Notes under the pieces: generated by a model
Databases searched by the model: none
What the model saw: the letters and a program-made list of their open reading frames with translations, nothing else
What the model was told of the DNA's origin: nothing
Translations under genes and position numbers: made by a program
In this document: in pieces, positions 1 through 8,574 of the stretch
How the letters are laid out: each line of letters begins with the position of its first letter
Numbering within the stretch: the stretch's first letter is position 1
Origin: Loki-b32 sp964493385
GTDB lineage: Archaea > Asgardarchaeota > Lokiarchaeia > Sigyniarchaeales > SOKP01
Length of the DNA stretch: 25,876 nt
Assembly: GCA_964493385.1 (NCBI GenBank)
Contig: CAZBNW010000026.1
Coordinates: forward strand, 1-25,876
Direction: 5' to 3'

Positions 1-651
1 AATTATTTATGTATTTCAAAACAAGAAACTGGTGCTACCTGTCTTGATTGGATTGTAGAACAAATTTTTATAAATGAGATGGAAAAATTTAAAGGGAGTT
101 CTAATGAATTATATGCTTATTTAGACTCACTTATCGAAAGTACTGATGTTGGTGCCAAAAACCTCATTTTTACACCATGGATGTTTGGGGAAAGAAGCCC
201 TATAAATAACCCAAATGTGCGAGGAGGTTTCTATAATCTAAGCCTTGAGCATAATAGAGATGATCTTTTGAGATCCGTTTATGAAGGGGTTGCATACAAT
301 ATAAAATGGGCCTTAATTGTCATAGAAAACTTAATAGGTAAAGCTGATGAGATTTATTGTATTGGTGGTGGAGCAAAATCAGATGTTTGGTGTCAAATTC
401 TATCAGATGTGCTAGAGCGAAAGATTATTCAAATGGAAGAACCTGCGTTAGCTGCTGCTAAAGGTTCTGCGATAATATCAATGGTTGGTTTAGGAATTTT
501 AAAAAAATTTTCAGATGCTATTCCTTTGATTAAAATTAAAAAGACTTTTAATCCAAATGTAGAGAATAAGAAGATTTATGAAAAATTATTCAGTGAATAT
601 ATACAAATTTATAAAAGAAATAAAGAAATGTTTAAGAACCTAAATCTCTGA
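1..651 (+). CDS. FGGY-family carbohydrate kinase (xylulokinase-like), 5' end outside window
   Basis: The reading frame is open from base 1 to the TGA at 649-651, so only about 216 C-terminal residues are present. They match the C-terminal actin-like domain of FGGY sugar kinases. The segment FTPWMFGERSPI is the xylulokinase-type motif (P-GERSP) in the substrate and nucleotide-closing region. It is followed by a helix with VYEGVAYNIKWAL, the glycine-rich ATP-binding stretch IGGGAKSDVWCQILSDVL, and PALAAAKGSAIISMVGLG near the end. Family knowledge says these enzymes phosphorylate a pentulose or related polyol with ATP in the cytoplasm. The exact sugar cannot be read from this part. The last 20 bases overlap the 3' end of the opposite-strand membrane-protein gene. 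Confidence 0.9.
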   Translation, partial: NYLCISKQETGATCLDWIVEQIFINEMEKFKGSSNELYAYLDSLIESTDVGAKNLIFTPWMFGERSPINNPNVRGGFYNLSLEHNRDDLLRSVYEGVAYNIKWALIVIENLIGKADEIYCIGGGAKSDVWCQILSDVLERKIIQMEEPALAAAKGSAIISMVGLGILKKFSDAIPLIKIKKTFNPNVENKKIYEKLFSEYIQIYKRNKEMFKNLNL

Positions 652-1639
652 AATAGGATTTAAACATTGCTAACTCATTTTTAATATCTTTTGTTTTTTC
701 TATTTCTTTGTCATGACCTATGATTTTTGTGATAGTTTCATTTACAATTTCCATATCTTTATATGTCATAGGATTTTCATAGGATTGACTTTCTAAACTT
801 CCTTCCCAAGACCTCAATTTTGGTATAGATTCAATATATCTTAAATTCCAATTAATTTTTTCTTTGTACACCTCCGTTAAGGGTTTTAAATTCGTATCGT
901 CCCATCTTTGAATAACCCAAGGTGCATATTCATGTAATTTGTCAAAATCAAATTCCAAATCATTTCTCCATTCATATTGATGATCCCAATTTCCAACTGC
1001 CATATAATTCTCAATTCCCGATTTTTCAGGAGGAAAATATTTCCAAGAAGCTCGATTTATATTTTCATCTCTAAAAGACCTCCCTTCAGCATATTGGAAA
1101 AAAAAACCTAACTTTTCCTTAATTTGATGGTCTTCTTGGCTTAATTTCAAATAAACCTCAATTTGGGTGATGTCTATTTTGCTCTTTATTACTTGTTCTT
1201 GATATAACTTAAAAATTACATTTTTGGCTTCATTTGGATGGCATTTTCCAGTAAAAATCGGATAATATGTAAAACAATAAAAATCAGAATCAGATTCAGA
1301 GGTACCTTGATGGATTTCAACCCAACACTCAAGAGGCTTAATATAGACATTAGACTTTATAACGTTTATGATTAATAAAACGTCAGAAATCACACATACA
1401 AGGATAATAACGATAAATAAGATTAAATTAAAAAAAATGGACGCCAAAAAATATGATACTGCAATGTATATTAGTAAAAAGCCTGCAGTAAAAAAGAATG
1501 CGATAAGAGAGTTATAAGCTTCATGTTCCTTATCCTTTTTTGAATATAAAATAACTGGAGCATTCTCAATTACAAGATCTTTCCCGTATTCATTTATAAA
1601 CTTTTGAAACTCAACTTTACTCCATTCAGAATCAGACAT
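632..1639 (-). CDS. Membrane protein of unknown function (two TM helices)
   Basis: This 335-residue protein starts at an ATG. A soluble N-terminus of about 40 residues is followed by a strongly hydrophobic block at about residues 43-95 that reads as two adjacent transmembrane helices with a short turn. A long polar domain of about 240 residues follows, rich in Trp, Tyr, Asp and Glu, with patterns such as YEWRNDLEFDFDKLHEYAPW. No catalytic motif or known family is recognised. The two-helix hairpin with both ends on one side suggests a cytoplasmic domain tethered to the membrane. The gene converges on the sugar-kinase gene and overlaps it by 20 bp. Composition is like that of its neighbours. 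It is very probably a real protein because of its length and consistent hydropathy layout. Confidence 0.75.
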   Translation of the reverse strand: MSDSEWSKVEFQKFINEYGKDLVIENAPVILYSKKDKEHEAYNSLIAFFFTAGFLLIYIAVSYFLASIFFNLILFIVIILVCVISDVLLIINVIKSNVYIKPLECWVEIHQGTSESDSDFYCFTYYPIFTGKCHPNEAKNVIFKLYQEQVIKSKIDITQIEVYLKLSQEDHQIKEKLGFFFQYAEGRSFRDENINRASWKYFPPEKSGIENYMAVGNWDHQYEWRNDLEFDFDKLHEYAPWVIQRWDDTNLKPLTEVYKEKINWNLRYIESIPKLRSWEGSLESQSYENPMTYKDMEIVNETITKIIGHDKEIEKTKDIKNELAMFKSYFRDLGS

Positions 1640-1916
1640 TTTCCAATCAGATGATATTTATTTATAATAATTTGATTTTATATCACAATAAAATTGCTAT
1701 ACTAAGAATAAAATAGATTTTGTCTATAAATTTATTTAAAAATTTCAGCAAAAAGATAAATATATTGCTAGTGGTTCAAGTGATATGATAATTACAATTT
1801 AGCAGATGATATAAATATAAAAATGAAATTTGCGAATCAAAGTTCCAAAAATAAATAATTCAACTCTCTTTTGAAATTTTTATTTGGCATATTATATTAT
1901 AAATCTTGAAGCGTTT
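1640..1916. other. Intergenic region between divergent genes
   Basis: About 277 bp, very A+T-rich, separates the divergent membrane-protein and helicase genes. Several TATA-like runs are present on both strands, for example TTTATTTATAA just upstream of the minus-strand gene, but none stands out. No tRNA, hairpin terminator or credible small ORF was seen. Confidence 0.4.
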
Positions 1917-4244
1917 ATGGTAGATTTTGAAGATTTTTTGAGCTTTTTAAGATCTCAAGATTATTATAGTGACCAAATCGTTCATATTGAGACCATTCCT
2001 GAAACCAAAGCACAATTTGATGAATTAAATAAGCCTTTAAAAAAAAGACTTCAACGTTGGCTAGATAATAACAATATCAGGTTATGGAGACATCAAGTTG
2101 AAGCAATCAATAATATCATTGAAGGTAAAAATACTGTAATCGTTACTTCTACTGCTTCTGGAAAATCTCTTTGTTACAATTTACCTGTTCTACAATCAAT
2201 ATTAGGAGATCCTAAAACTACAGCTCTTTACTTATTTCCGACTAAGGCATTAGCACGTGATCAATTTACTGTTTTATCAAAATTACTTCAAGAAACAAAT
2301 ATTAAGGAAAATAGAATCGGTGTATATGATGGAGACGTAGAACCAAACGAGAAAAGGCAGATTTTAGCTAATGCAAATATTATAATAACAAATCCTTATG
2401 GTTTACATTATTATTTGCCTTGGTTCAAACAAAAGTGGATTCGAATTTGTAAAAATCTAAAATATATCGTATTAGATGAAATACATGTATATAGAGGTAT
2501 TTTTGGTTCTAATTTTGCCCTTCTAATAAGACGATTAAAAAGAATGCTTGAAAAATACAAAATAAAACCTTTATGGATATTATCAAGCGCTACAATCCAT
2601 AATCCTAAAGAATTCGCCGAAAAATTAGTTGGTGAAGAGTTTTTTCTAGTTGATAAGGATTATTCTCCTTCTGGTGCTAAAAACGTGATTTTATGGGATT
2701 TACCCTATGATAATGTATCTAAAAAATATCGTTCAGCTCATCAAGAAACAAAAAATTTATTTGTTAGTCATTTGAGAAAAGGAATTCAAACACTAACCTT
2801 TACACTCTCTAGAAAAATGGCAGAACTCCAAGCTATTTGGACAAGAAATTCATTACCATCTCTAAAAAATAAAATTTTCAGTTATCGCGCTGGAATCAGT
2901 AAAAGAAAAAGAAGAGAAATTGAACAAAATTTCAAACACAAAAATATTTTAGGAATTAGCTCTACTAATGCACTCGAGCTAGGAATCGATATTGGTTCTT
3001 TAGATGCAACTATAAGCTCTGGATTTCCTGGTACAATTTCAAGTTTTAGACAACAAATTGGTCGTTCTGGAAGAGGTACTGATCTCTCAATATCAACTTT
3101 TATTCCAATGCAAAATCCTTTAGATCTATTTTATATCCATAACCCTAATAAATTATTTGGACCAATTCAAGAAGAAGTTCTAATCACGTTAAAAAACAAG
3201 TATATTCTTAAAAATCATATCTGCTGCGCAAGTAAAGAGAGTCCAATAAGAGTTGATGATTATTTAAAGTTTGGAATTCAGGAGAAAAATTTATTTGTTG
3301 CTTGTTTGGAGGAATTAATTTCAGAATCATTATTAATGAAAAGAGGAGATAGATACTTTTGGAACAGTGATTTTTTTCCTAATGAAAAATATGGATTAAA
3401 TGATCTTTCAAATCGAAGTTATAAAGTCATGCTAAGAACTGAATTAGGTGAAGAACTTTTGACTATCGAAGATGAAAGTTTCGTTTTCCGTGATTTACAT
3501 CAAGGAGCTGTTTACCTTTATGAAACAGAAACTTATTTAGTAGAAGAACTCGATTTAAACGAAAGAATGGTATATTTAAAAAGAGCAAATGTCGATTTTT
3601 ATACTCAATCTTTAAAACATACCGATATTACTCCTCTTGAAGTAATTTCGGAAAACTCCTTAGGTCCAAACAACGATCTCGAAGCTTTTTTTGGAAATGT
3701 GAAAGTGGAGCATGAATATTACTCCTATAAAACTATTGATACATTAACTCAAGAAATACGCTCAAGACATCCGCTAGAAAATATCCCACTCATCGAGTTT
3801 GAGAGTCAGGCTCTTTGGTACCTGATTCCTTTTGAATATCAAAAAAAATTGGAATTAGAAGGATATGATCTTGGCGGAACTATTCACGCTATAGAACATG
3901 CAATGATTGCCATGGCACCGACATTAGCTCAAATTTCTCGATGGGATTTAGGTGGAGTTTCAATCGATTTTGATCCAGTTAAGCAGCAATCCATAATCTA
4001 TATTTATGATGCATATAGAGGAGGTATTGGGATATCAGAAGCACTTTATTGCAATTTAAATGAATTACTAAAAATAACTTATAAATTAATTAATTCTTGT
4101 AGCTGTAAAAGCTCTGATGGTTGCCCGGTATGTATAATGAGTCCTAAATGCGGCAATAATAATGATCCTTTAGATAAGAATGGAGCTTTATACTTATTAA
4201 AGAAAATTATTAATCTTATATCTAAAAAACAGAACCGATCTTAA
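1917..4244 (+). CDS. DEAD/DEAH-box helicase with C-terminal DUF1998 Cys cluster (Hrq1/MrfA-like)
   Basis: An SF2 helicase of about 775 residues. The start is taken as ATG 1917. A TTG 33 bases upstream is in frame, but the family-like beginning is the stretch after ATG 1917. Seen in order: a Q-motif-like WRHQVEAI; Walker A TSTASGKS (about residues 77-84); motif Ia FPTKALARDQ; the DEIH box (about 187-190); motif III SSAT; motif V ALELGIDIG; motif VI QQIGRSGRG; and near the C-terminus a cysteine cluster CxC-x5-CxxC-x5-C (C728 to C745). This C-terminal cluster is the DUF1998 metal site of the Hrq1/YprA(MrfA) group. Family members are 3'-5' DNA helicases linked to repair of DNA crosslinks in yeast and Bacillus. 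Bacterial MrfA works with the exonuclease MrfB, but no MrfB-like gene is visible here. A repair role is inferred from the family. Confidence 0.9.
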   Translation: MVDFEDFLSFLRSQDYYSDQIVHIETIPETKAQFDELNKPLKKRLQRWLDNNNIRLWRHQVEAINNIIEGKNTVIVTSTASGKSLCYNLPVLQSILGDPKTTALYLFPTKALARDQFTVLSKLLQETNIKENRIGVYDGDVEPNEKRQILANANIIITNPYGLHYYLPWFKQKWIRICKNLKYIVLDEIHVYRGIFGSNFALLIRRLKRMLEKYKIKPLWILSSATIHNPKEFAEKLVGEEFFLVDKDYSPSGAKNVILWDLPYDNVSKKYRSAHQETKNLFVSHLRKGIQTLTFTLSRKMAELQAIWTRNSLPSLKNKIFSYRAGISKRKRREIEQNFKHKNILGISSTNALELGIDIGSLDATISSGFPGTISSFRQQIGRSGRGTDLSISTFIPMQNPLDLFYIHNPNKLFGPIQEEVLITLKNKYILKNHICCASKESPIRVDDYLKFGIQEKNLFVACLEELISESLLMKRGDRYFWNSDFFPNEKYGLNDLSNRSYKVMLRTELGEELLTIEDESFVFRDLHQGAVYLYETETYLVEELDLNERMVYLKRANVDFYTQSLKHTDITPLEVISENSLGPNNDLEAFFGNVKVEHEYYSYKTIDTLTQEIRSRHPLENIPLIEFESQALWYLIPFEYQKKLELEGYDLGGTIHAIEHAMIAMAPTLAQISRWDLGGVSIDFDPVKQQSIIYIYDAYRGGIGISEALYCNLNELLKITYKLINSCSCKSSDGCPVCIMSPKCGNNNDPLDKNGALYLLKKIINLISKKQNRS

Positions 4245-4394
4245 TTTTTATCTGTATAAGAAGTGTTTTATAACTAATTCTTATAATTTGAATTTGATGT
4301 AAAATTTTTAAGTGTATGAATTATATATATTACATAACACCAAAAAGAAACCTATAGATTTAGGCATAATATTCATAATTGTCGGGTATTTGGG

Positions 4395-4928
4395 TTGTCA
4401 TTTACTTCAACATTCAAGATAGTAATATTTGGAGATTCACAAACTGGTAAGACTACGTTAACTCATAGATTTTTGACGAATTTATTTGAAGAGGATATAA
4501 CTATGACACTTGGTGTGGATTTTCACCTAAAAGCTATTGAAGCAAATGGAGAAATGGTAAAGCTCCAGATTTGGGATTTTGCTGGCGAAGAACGATTTAG
4601 ATTTTTATTTCCCTCTTATATTAGGGGGGCTAATGGAGCAGTCTTTATGTATGATATTACAAATTATGGTTCACTTGCCCATGTGGATAATTGGTTTGAA
4701 ATCGTTGAGAATGAAATTGATTATGACTTACCAATCGTTTTTGTTGGTGGAAAGACAGATTTAATACATTTAAAAGAAGTTTCTACAAGAAAAGCGATGG
4801 AATTAGCATTAACAAAAGGAGCTAATGGATTTATTGAGTGTAGTTCTAAAAATGGCGAAAATATCCATAAAATTTTTGATCTATTAACAAAACTAATTCT
4901 TAAAAATAAGGATTCACAAGAATCCTAA
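4395..4928 (+). CDS. Divergent Ras/Rab-like small GTPase
   Basis: A single-domain small GTPase of 177 residues. It begins at TTG 4395; no ATG lies in frame nearby, and a TATA-like CATAATATTC about 25 nt upstream suggests a leaderless transcript. G1 is GDSQTGKTT (residues 13-21), the switch I Thr is T38 in TMTLGVDF, G3 is WDFAGEERF (D61), and G5 is CSSKNGE. Two usually fixed positions differ. The catalytic Gln of DxxGQ is Glu (E65), and the Asn of the guanine-specifying NKxD motif is Gly (GGKTD, residues 118-122). No C-terminal cysteine for lipidation is present. By family it should act as a GTP-dependent switch, but hydrolysis and base specificity may be altered. It sits alone between the helicase and thioredoxin genes, about 150 bp from each. 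Confidence 0.92.
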   Translation: MSFTSTFKIVIFGDSQTGKTTLTHRFLTNLFEEDITMTLGVDFHLKAIEANGEMVKLQIWDFAGEERFRFLFPSYIRGANGAVFMYDITNYGSLAHVDNWFEIVENEIDYDLPIVFVGGKTDLIHLKEVSTRKAMELALTKGANGFIECSSKNGENIHKIFDLLTKLILKNKDSQES

Positions 4929-5048
4929 ATCTTTGATAAGTGTAAGTTTAGGGATTTTTATATAACCAAATTATCTCTTTAGAGGATCCATTTTTTATTT
5001 ATTTTTTTTATCATTTATTTTTCTTTCTTAAAATTTAGTGAGTAAATA

Positions 5049-5057
5049 TTTATAAAC
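5049..5057 (+). promoter_or_regulatory. TATA-like box upstream of the thioredoxin-like gene
   Basis: TTTATAAAC lies 44-52 bases upstream of ATG 5101, which would place transcription start near 5080 and leave a short leader. A very similar ATTATAAACC is at 5666-5675, ahead of the next gene (ATG 5726). The assignment rests on the archaeal TATA pattern and spacing only. Confidence 0.35.
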
Positions 5058-5100
5058 TATTAAAATAATTTTTTTAAAATAAGCTGTTTCAATAGTAAAT

Positions 5101-5607
5101 ATGAAATCAAAAATTAATCTAAAATGGAGTGATCTAGTATCTCCTACAATGACTCCAGAAGAATACCTAAAAATTTATGGAGACCACATTAAAAGAGTCT
5201 ATGAAAATTATGAACCAAAATCAGATGTCCTTGATAAAATTAAAGATATTCTCAAAAACAAGAAAGAAAAATTGAAAATAGTTGCTTTAGGTGCTGATTG
5301 GTGTCCTGATTGTTCAAGAAATGTGCCCAGTATGATAAAAATAGTAAAAGAAATCAAAATTGAAGATATTGATCTGCAAATCTTATATGGTATAATGGTA
5401 AATGCATTACATAAACCAGGAGAAACCATATGGCATAAAAACCGCTCACCACCAGAAGCAACTGATCTAAAGTTTGAGTTGAAAGCCATACCAACATTTT
5501 ATTTCTTCAATGAAGCTGGTGAATATTTAGGAGTTATTGTGGAAAATCCTGATTACCATTCAACTCTAGAAGAGGATATCTTGAATATTTTAAAAAGAAA
5601 TTTGTAA
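5101..5607 (+). CDS. Thioredoxin-like protein with CPDC active site
   Basis: A 168-residue protein starting at ATG 5101. An N-terminal helical region of about 55 residues is followed by a thioredoxin fold: beta strand KIVALGADW, active site C68-P-D-C71 at the head of a helix, and later the cis-proline loop IPTFYFF followed by the strand pair ending in GEYLGVIVENP. The CPDC dipeptide and N-terminal extension resemble the Thioredoxin_9-type group rather than classical CGPC thioredoxin. No signal peptide or membrane segment is present, so a cytoplasmic thiol-disulfide or thiol-dependent redox role is inferred. The substrate is unknown. It has its own TATA-like box and is probably transcribed alone. 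Confidence 0.85.
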   Translation: MKSKINLKWSDLVSPTMTPEEYLKIYGDHIKRVYENYEPKSDVLDKIKDILKNKKEKLKIVALGADWCPDCSRNVPSMIKIVKEIKIEDIDLQILYGIMVNALHKPGETIWHKNRSPPEATDLKFELKAIPTFYFFNEAGEYLGVIVENPDYHSTLEEDILNILKRNL

Positions 5608-5725
5608 AAATCAATTTAATTTCTCTTTTGTTAGCTTTTAGCCTAAAAATTATCTCCATTAAACCATTATAAACCTTTTTTTAAAATCGTCAAAATTTAA
5701 ATTTTTAATAAGTTATAATAATTTT

Positions 5726-7777
5726 ATGTCAAAATTAAATGTAAAAAGAGTTATCATATTTAAACACGGTGTATCCTATTACATCCTCGAAGGTATTTTA
5801 AAAGGATCTGGTAAATTTGAACTTGAATTTAAAATTGATGAAATGAATGATGTATTAAAATCACTTTTTGTTTTAGATACAAGTAAAAATGGGTATATCT
5901 CGTCCATTTCTTACGATGCTGCATTAGAAACTAACCAATTACTAAAATCTATAATGCTAAATATTCCTGATACAGATTCATTCTCTTCTCTTGTGACTCA
6001 AATTAAAGGAGCTGATGTGGTATTAACGGTTGGAGGTGCAAAGAAAATTTCAGGTAAGATAATGGGAATAGAATATGATGAAAAATTAATGAAAGAAGAA
6101 AAGATCACTGAAAAATCATTAACTCTCCATCAAGATAACGGTATAATAACCAAATATAAGTTCTCAGAAATTAAATCTCTAGAAATTATGAATGATGAGA
6201 TTAAAAAAGATTTGAAATTCTTTTTAGATACAGTAATCGCTGGAAAGAAGAAAGATGCTAAAAAAATAATAATAAATTGTAAATCTGGGGGAGATGATGA
6301 AATTGATAGAAATATATTCGTATCCTATATTCGCGAAAGTCCAATCTGGAAAACATCCTATCGATTAATTATGAGTAAGCAACAAGCATTAGAACAAAAA
6401 TGCTTACTATCTGGATGGAGTCTTATAGAAAATACAACGAATCAAGATTGGGAAGATGTCGAATTATCTTTAGTAGCGGGGATGCCCGTTTCCTTTATTT
6501 ATGAATTTTATCGACCTATTTTTATTCAGCGACCAGTGATTCAACCTCCTAAAGTGTTAAGTGCGCGTCCTACTGAGATTGAAGAAGGATTAGAAATGGA
6601 CAAATTTAAAGATTATGCAATGGCAGAAATGGAAGCAAAACCGATGGCAATGAAAAGAAGAGCTAAAGCTGCAAGTACTGGAGCACTTGCTCCTCCTGGG
6701 GCACCACCTGCCGGGGGAATTGGCCGTGGGGTAGGTATTATGTCAGATACAGAAATTTATGATAAAGTGAAATCTCAAGTTAAAACTCAAACTAAAGATT
6801 TAGGTGAATTATTCGAATATAACATTTCAAAACCAGTAACAATTAAGAGAAAACAATCGGCTTTAGTTCCAATACTTACAGAATCGATAAAGGCAAAGAG
6901 AGTTTTACTCTATAATAAAAATGAACATGATAAAAATCCTAATGCTTGTCTTGAAATTAAAAATAATACAAATTTAATACTGGAGAGAGGTCCTGTTACA
7001 ATTATATATGATGATAATCTTGCTGGTGAAGCAATTATTCCGTTCTTAAATAAGGAAGATACGAGATTATTGAATTATGCGGTAGAACAAGCAGTAATCA
7101 TAACACATGAACAAGAATCTGAGAATTTGAGTGTACATAGAGTTACCTTTGGAAGTGGCTACTCTTATGAATATTTTTTCACTAATTTAATGACTACTTA
7201 TAAAATTAAAAATAAAACTGATGAAGAAAAGGAGCTTTATCTTGATCATCCTAAAACTCATGAGTATAAATTCATAGAGAAACCCGTCGAACCCGAAGAA
7301 ACTGCTAATTATTGGCGTTTTAAATTAACTTTGAAGCCAAAAGATGCGATAGTTTTCAAGCTTAAAGAACAAAGAGAAAATTATTTCAGTAATTATTTAT
7401 GGAATTATAGTAAAGATGATCTACTTAAAAGAGTCGGATTTTACGTTAGGAAGAAATTTATTGAATCAGATCTTGAAAATCAACTCAAAGAAATCGCAGA
7501 ATTAATACAAGCTATAAACGATTTAAGAGCTAAAGAAGAAAAACTAATTGAGGAGAGAGACGTGATGACTGATGAACAATCTCGACTGAGGGAAAATATC
7601 TCTGTTTTAGGTGAGGATAATCAATCAATTTCATTAAAAGAAAGGTACATAAAAAAATTAAGTGATCAAGAGAGTAGATTCGAAGAAATTAATAAAGAAC
7701 TTAAAACATTAGATAAAAAAATCAAAGAGTTAAATAAAAACATCGAAGAGAAAATGAATTTACTTTCACCAACCTAA
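5726..7777 (+). CDS. DUF4139-type protein (MuiA-like fold) with C-terminal coiled coil
   Basis: A 683-residue protein starting at ATG 5726. The N-terminal 100 or so residues (VKRVIIFKHGVSYYILEG, then FKIDEMNDVLKSL) look like the N-terminal domain that accompanies DUF4139. The central and C-terminal part has features of DUF4139 itself: SPIWKTSYRLIM, ENTTNQDWEDVELSLVAGMP, and ERGPVTIIYDDNLAGEAIIPFL. A Pro/Gly-rich linker sits at about residues 320-340. The last 90 residues are a charged heptad-like coiled coil. DUF4139 proteins are widespread in bacteria (the mucoidy inhibitor A group) and have no firmly established biochemical activity. No signal peptide or membrane helix is seen, so it is probably cytoplasmic. 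Its role is unknown. Confidence 0.75.
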   Translation: MSKLNVKRVIIFKHGVSYYILEGILKGSGKFELEFKIDEMNDVLKSLFVLDTSKNGYISSISYDAALETNQLLKSIMLNIPDTDSFSSLVTQIKGADVVLTVGGAKKISGKIMGIEYDEKLMKEEKITEKSLTLHQDNGIITKYKFSEIKSLEIMNDEIKKDLKFFLDTVIAGKKKDAKKIIINCKSGGDDEIDRNIFVSYIRESPIWKTSYRLIMSKQQALEQKCLLSGWSLIENTTNQDWEDVELSLVAGMPVSFIYEFYRPIFIQRPVIQPPKVLSARPTEIEEGLEMDKFKDYAMAEMEAKPMAMKRRAKAASTGALAPPGAPPAGGIGRGVGIMSDTEIYDKVKSQVKTQTKDLGELFEYNISKPVTIKRKQSALVPILTESIKAKRVLLYNKNEHDKNPNACLEIKNNTNLILERGPVTIIYDDNLAGEAIIPFLNKEDTRLLNYAVEQAVIITHEQESENLSVHRVTFGSGYSYEYFFTNLMTTYKIKNKTDEEKELYLDHPKTHEYKFIEKPVEPEETANYWRFKLTLKPKDAIVFKLKEQRENYFSNYLWNYSKDDLLKRVGFYVRKKFIESDLENQLKEIAELIQAINDLRAKEEKLIEERDVMTDEQSRLRENISVLGEDNQSISLKERYIKKLSDQESRFEEINKELKTLDKKIKELNKNIEEKMNLLSPT

Positions 7778-7788
7778 AATCTTTCATA

Positions 7789-7814
7789 TTTTTTTTCTTG
7801 AGTTTTTGTTTTAA
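7789..7814 (+). terminator. T-rich transcription terminator after the DUF4139 gene
   Basis: Two T runs (eight T starting at 7789, and TTTTTGTTTT at about 7803-7812) lie 12-37 bases after the stop codon. There is no stem-loop. This fits archaeal T-tract termination. Confidence 0.45.
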
Positions 7815-7843
7815 GTTTTCAAATAAAAGAATTCTAATTAACA

Positions 7844-8548
7844 ATGGTAGAAAAAATAGAAACTACTGGTTTTAGAAGCTTAATGTACCGGAGTGCATGG
7901 CTTTATAATGCAGTTACTCGAAGATTATATGATCAGGATAAAAAATTTTCAACAATTGCTATGCTAATAGGTAAAGGACCAAAAGTAGTATTAGACTTGC
8001 CGTGTGGTACTGGCTATTTAATGCGTTTTTTACATCCAGCAATAAAATATGAAGGTGTAGATCTTAATCATCGATTTCTTAAACGTATAAGAAGAAAAGA
8101 ATTGAAAAAAAGGAATATAAAATTGAGAAGAATAATATTACAACAAAAGAACATTTTTGATTTTCAGGATTATGAGGGAATGAAAAAGGATGTAATTGTT
8201 ATCTGTGATATTTTACATCATATATACCCAAAACATGTTGATTTAATTAACATAGCTAAAAAAATCGCTTACAAAATTATTATTTGCGAGCCATATGTCA
8301 TAAAACCGAAAGAAATCTCTGCTCGGGATAAACTTTTTAAAATTGTGATATTTTTCGGCAAATATTTGCCAAAATCTTTATTGAAAATAATTGATTTCCT
8401 ATTTTTAGATAATGACGGTATTAATACTTATAAGATGAGATCACAATGGAACCTTGATAAAAAGAGTCTTAAAGAGTTTTATAAAACCATGGGATTTAAT
8501 AGCACATATAAAATTTTAGATGAATACATTGCCATTTGGGAAGCGTAA
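7844..8548 (+). CDS. Class I SAM-dependent methyltransferase-like protein
   Basis: A 234-residue protein starting at ATG 7844. Motif I reads VVLDLPCGTGYLMRFL (about residues 48-63), the SAM-binding glycine loop. YEGVDLN (about 70) supplies the acidic residue that contacts the SAM ribose. VIVICDILHHIYPKHVDLI resembles the motif IV region of small-molecule methyltransferases such as the UbiE/Methyltransf_11 type. The C-terminal third is basic and hydrophobic. The substrate cannot be read from the sequence. The stop codon lies 26 bases before the probable ATG of the permuted GTPase gene downstream, so the two are likely cotranscribed. A functional link is only suggested by this spacing. Confidence 0.85.
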   Translation: MVEKIETTGFRSLMYRSAWLYNAVTRRLYDQDKKFSTIAMLIGKGPKVVLDLPCGTGYLMRFLHPAIKYEGVDLNHRFLKRIRRKELKKRNIKLRRIILQQKNIFDFQDYEGMKKDVIVICDILHHIYPKHVDLINIAKKIAYKIIICEPYVIKPKEISARDKLFKIVIFFGKYLPKSLLKIIDFLFLDNDGINTYKMRSQWNLDKKSLKEFYKTMGFNSTYKILDEYIAIWEA

Positions 8549-8559
8549 GATATCATAAA

Positions 8560-8565
8560 GGTGAG
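8560..8565 (+). promoter_or_regulatory. Ribosome binding site deciding the GTPase start
   Basis: GGTGAG lies 9 bases before ATG 8575. It supports translation from this ATG rather than from the in-frame TTG 8536, which overlaps the methyltransferase gene. Confidence 0.55.
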
Positions 8566-8574
8566 TATCTCAAT

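Noticed and set aside
1740..1860. Possible C/D-box-like motifs (GATGATA) in the gap before the helicase
   Set aside because: No D box at a suitable distance and no terminal stem; such strings are common in A+T-rich sequence.
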